Origin: Phalacrocorax aristotelis
Taxonomy: Eukaryota > Chordata > Aves > Suliformes > Phalacrocoracidae
Assembly (NCBI RefSeq): GCF_949628215.1
Contig: NC_134278.1
Span: 45,510,191 to 45,574,190, forward strand
Length of the DNA: 64,000 nucleotides
Reading direction: 5' to 3'
The notes under the pieces are model-generated. The model was not told the origin of the DNA. It searched no databases and saw only the letters and a program-made list of their open reading frames with translations. Both the position numbers and the translations under genes were made by a program. This document shows positions 62,011 through 64,000 of this stretch, piece by piece. The number at the start of each line of letters is the position of its first letter. Within the stretch, counting starts at the first letter, position 1.

Positions 62011-64000
62011 CTTCGACAGTTCTCCTACCATTTCATCTAAAACTAAGATTTTTAATGGATTCGTAACTAAGTAGGCCATCCTAAATTACATGCTTTACTG
62101 CACCTGTTTCTTTTTACCTCCTCAGACAAATAACTTTATGTTAATAAATATCTTTTTCTAAAAGCTAAAAAAGCCAGTAATCTAGTTGGGGTTTGGTTAC
62201 TCACACCAGGGGATAAGCAAACATCATCCACAACCTTACTTTTATTTACACAATGTACAATTAGTCATATATCTTAAAAGCACATTCAAAAGCATTTCAG
62301 AAGTGTAAAACAGCACATTTTCCTTTGCCTTTGGAAGACTGACAACATATCCTGCTAGTTACCTATATAGTCCATTTTTCTAGAGTTTGGAGACTGTTAC
62401 TAAAACTTTTCCTACGTGGACTAATGGGCCATTTCTCAGAATACATACATAACCAGTATATTAAAATACACTATTTAATTTTGTTGTTCAGTTTATTCCC
62501 TGAAAAAATTCTCTGGTATCACATTTGTAAACAGCATTTCTGAGTAATTATTTCTTTGCTAGAACAATTATTTTTATTAGCTGTAAATTATTTCATTTAA
62601 ATCTATCATACATCCAAGTTTTCAAATTCTAGAGCTGTTCAGGAGACCTGCGTATGATGGCTATAAATATTGCCAGTGCCCCAATTTCTAGGGCAGGAGA
62701 TACTACTACACACCAAATAATATTTAAGAATAGAGACCTTGAAAATAACTAGCACAATTCCCTCAAGTGTTTTTACTTTTCCTTTCCTCCCCTAGACCAG
62801 CCAGACTAGCCTTTTATTCTTTACAATGTATTCAATCTATTGCACACAACTGAAATTCTAAATTTTAACATGCTACACATTTTCATGTTTGAATTGACTA
62901 ACTACATGTTGATGCTCTCAAGATAAAGCTGAAAACTCTGACAGCTGCCAAGGGGGCCGCTGGGTTTTCTGTTGCTCAGGAAGGTGTGGGAGGTGTTGGT
63001 ATGTAGATAGGAATACATGAATTTTGCAGTAACAAGGCTGTCTACTTTTCATTACTCTTTTTGTGCAGGACAGAGGCAGTCAGGACTTCTGGGGAGCGAG
63101 GTTAAGATGACTTATTCTTCGTCCTTGACAGCAGCTGGTAGCCCCACAGCAACACAACTAAGCAGCTGATACGACATGCAAGAAAAGCTTTTGGCATTGC
63201 CAATTCAGGTTGCCATCTGACTCGTCACATTGCTCAACACTGATCAGTTTGAACACTAGTTTTTAACTACAGATCTAGAGGTGTCCACCTAACTTCTGAT
63301 TGCACTGGATGATGTACTCCATCACTACAAAACCGTCAGATGATCACAGCTGGATCATTCTACTGCAAGGTGGAAATCCACCATGTCAGTCAGTGGAAAG
63401 GATGTGGGCAGAGAAGAAAATGATATTTGTAAGCAGGCAGCTCAGTATGTAACGGGTAAAAGAAAGCTCAGAACTCAAACTTCAAGAAGCACACCCTCAT
63501 GTACTCAGTGATACACTTACATCATGCTTCCTCTTCCAAATTGTATTATGACAGAGCAGATATGGATCTAACTCATGATTTATTTTTTAACAGAAATTTA
63601 CTTTCTGAAGTATGTTTATAGAGCCCTTGAAAACTGGCTATTTTCATTTTCTACAGAGTCCTCTGATTCTGTAACAAGGGTACTACCAAACAATAATGGA
63701 GAGACTAAGGAAAGGGCAGACAGGTAGCAAGCTGCAGGACCTACCACCTGAAAACAGCATCCAGGGTATACGTAACATCTATTTTGTAACACTTAAATGA
63801 ATGACACACAGTTCAACAAGATTTCCTTCAGAGGCTTAGACTCCTCCAGTCCTGAGGCAATTGTGTTGATAAACAATCTATAACTGAAACAAGTTTCCCC
63901 TGACAAGTTCCTAAGTTCTTCCAACTGCAGAGAGAAACCAGTACAGTATTGTCAATGCTGGTGACTGCAGTGCAAGGTAAGACATTCTGATCCCTACTTA
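62011..64000. other. Intergenic DNA, no gene seen
   Basis: AT-rich sequence to the window edge. No open frame, RNA gene or repeat was recognised with confidence. The CR1-like relic might extend slightly into the beginning of this stretch. Confidence 0.5.

Overview
The window is vertebrate nuclear DNA, very probably from a bird. The evidence is several CR1 LINE copies, all lying in minus orientation; low overall repeat density with no mammalian Alu or L1; a short palindromic element resembling a common avian LTR edge; and dense, very GC-rich CpG islands set in AT-rich surroundings.

I find one protein-coding gene: the intronless neural transcription factor POU3F2 (BRN2), at 32652-33980 on the plus strand (442 aa). 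Its POU-specific domain, homeodomain and C-terminal tail are essentially those of vertebrate POU3F2. The rest of the window fits the large gene-poor regulatory territory expected around this gene.

Layout. 1-23.9 kb: AT-rich upstream intergenic DNA with CR1 relics (53-112, 4.8-5.2 kb, 17.9-18.1 kb), simple repeats and a small isolated CpG-rich patch (17.7 kb). 24-31 kb: CpG islands (24.1-25.0, 26.3-27.8, 29.3-30.9 kb) alternating with AT-rich, homeodomain-motif-rich blocks that look like conserved enhancers, most notably 25.06-25.53 kb. 31.8-34 kb: promoter CpG island with two CCAAT boxes and GC boxes, then the coding sequence. 34-37.1 kb: a long 3' UTR of unusual composition (CCT repeat, U-rich then A-rich tracts, G13 and C21 runs). 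37.7-43.1 kb: two further CpG islands, one of 3 kb, with an AT-rich enhancer-like block between them and a perfect GC-rich inverted repeat at 42.6 kb. 43.1-64 kb: downstream intergenic DNA with a 164-bp palindrome (49.84-50.00 kb), a CR1 tail (52.5-52.9 kb) and a long, very decayed CR1 (about 59.9-62.0 kb) that still shows reverse-transcriptase similarity.

The chain of CpG islands around a single developmental regulator is the pattern expected of a Polycomb-controlled locus. Octamer sites at 26.19, 35.18 and 37.25 kb would allow POU-factor feedback, but this is inference. CpG-island limits and conserved-element calls were made by eye, without computed statistics or alignments.
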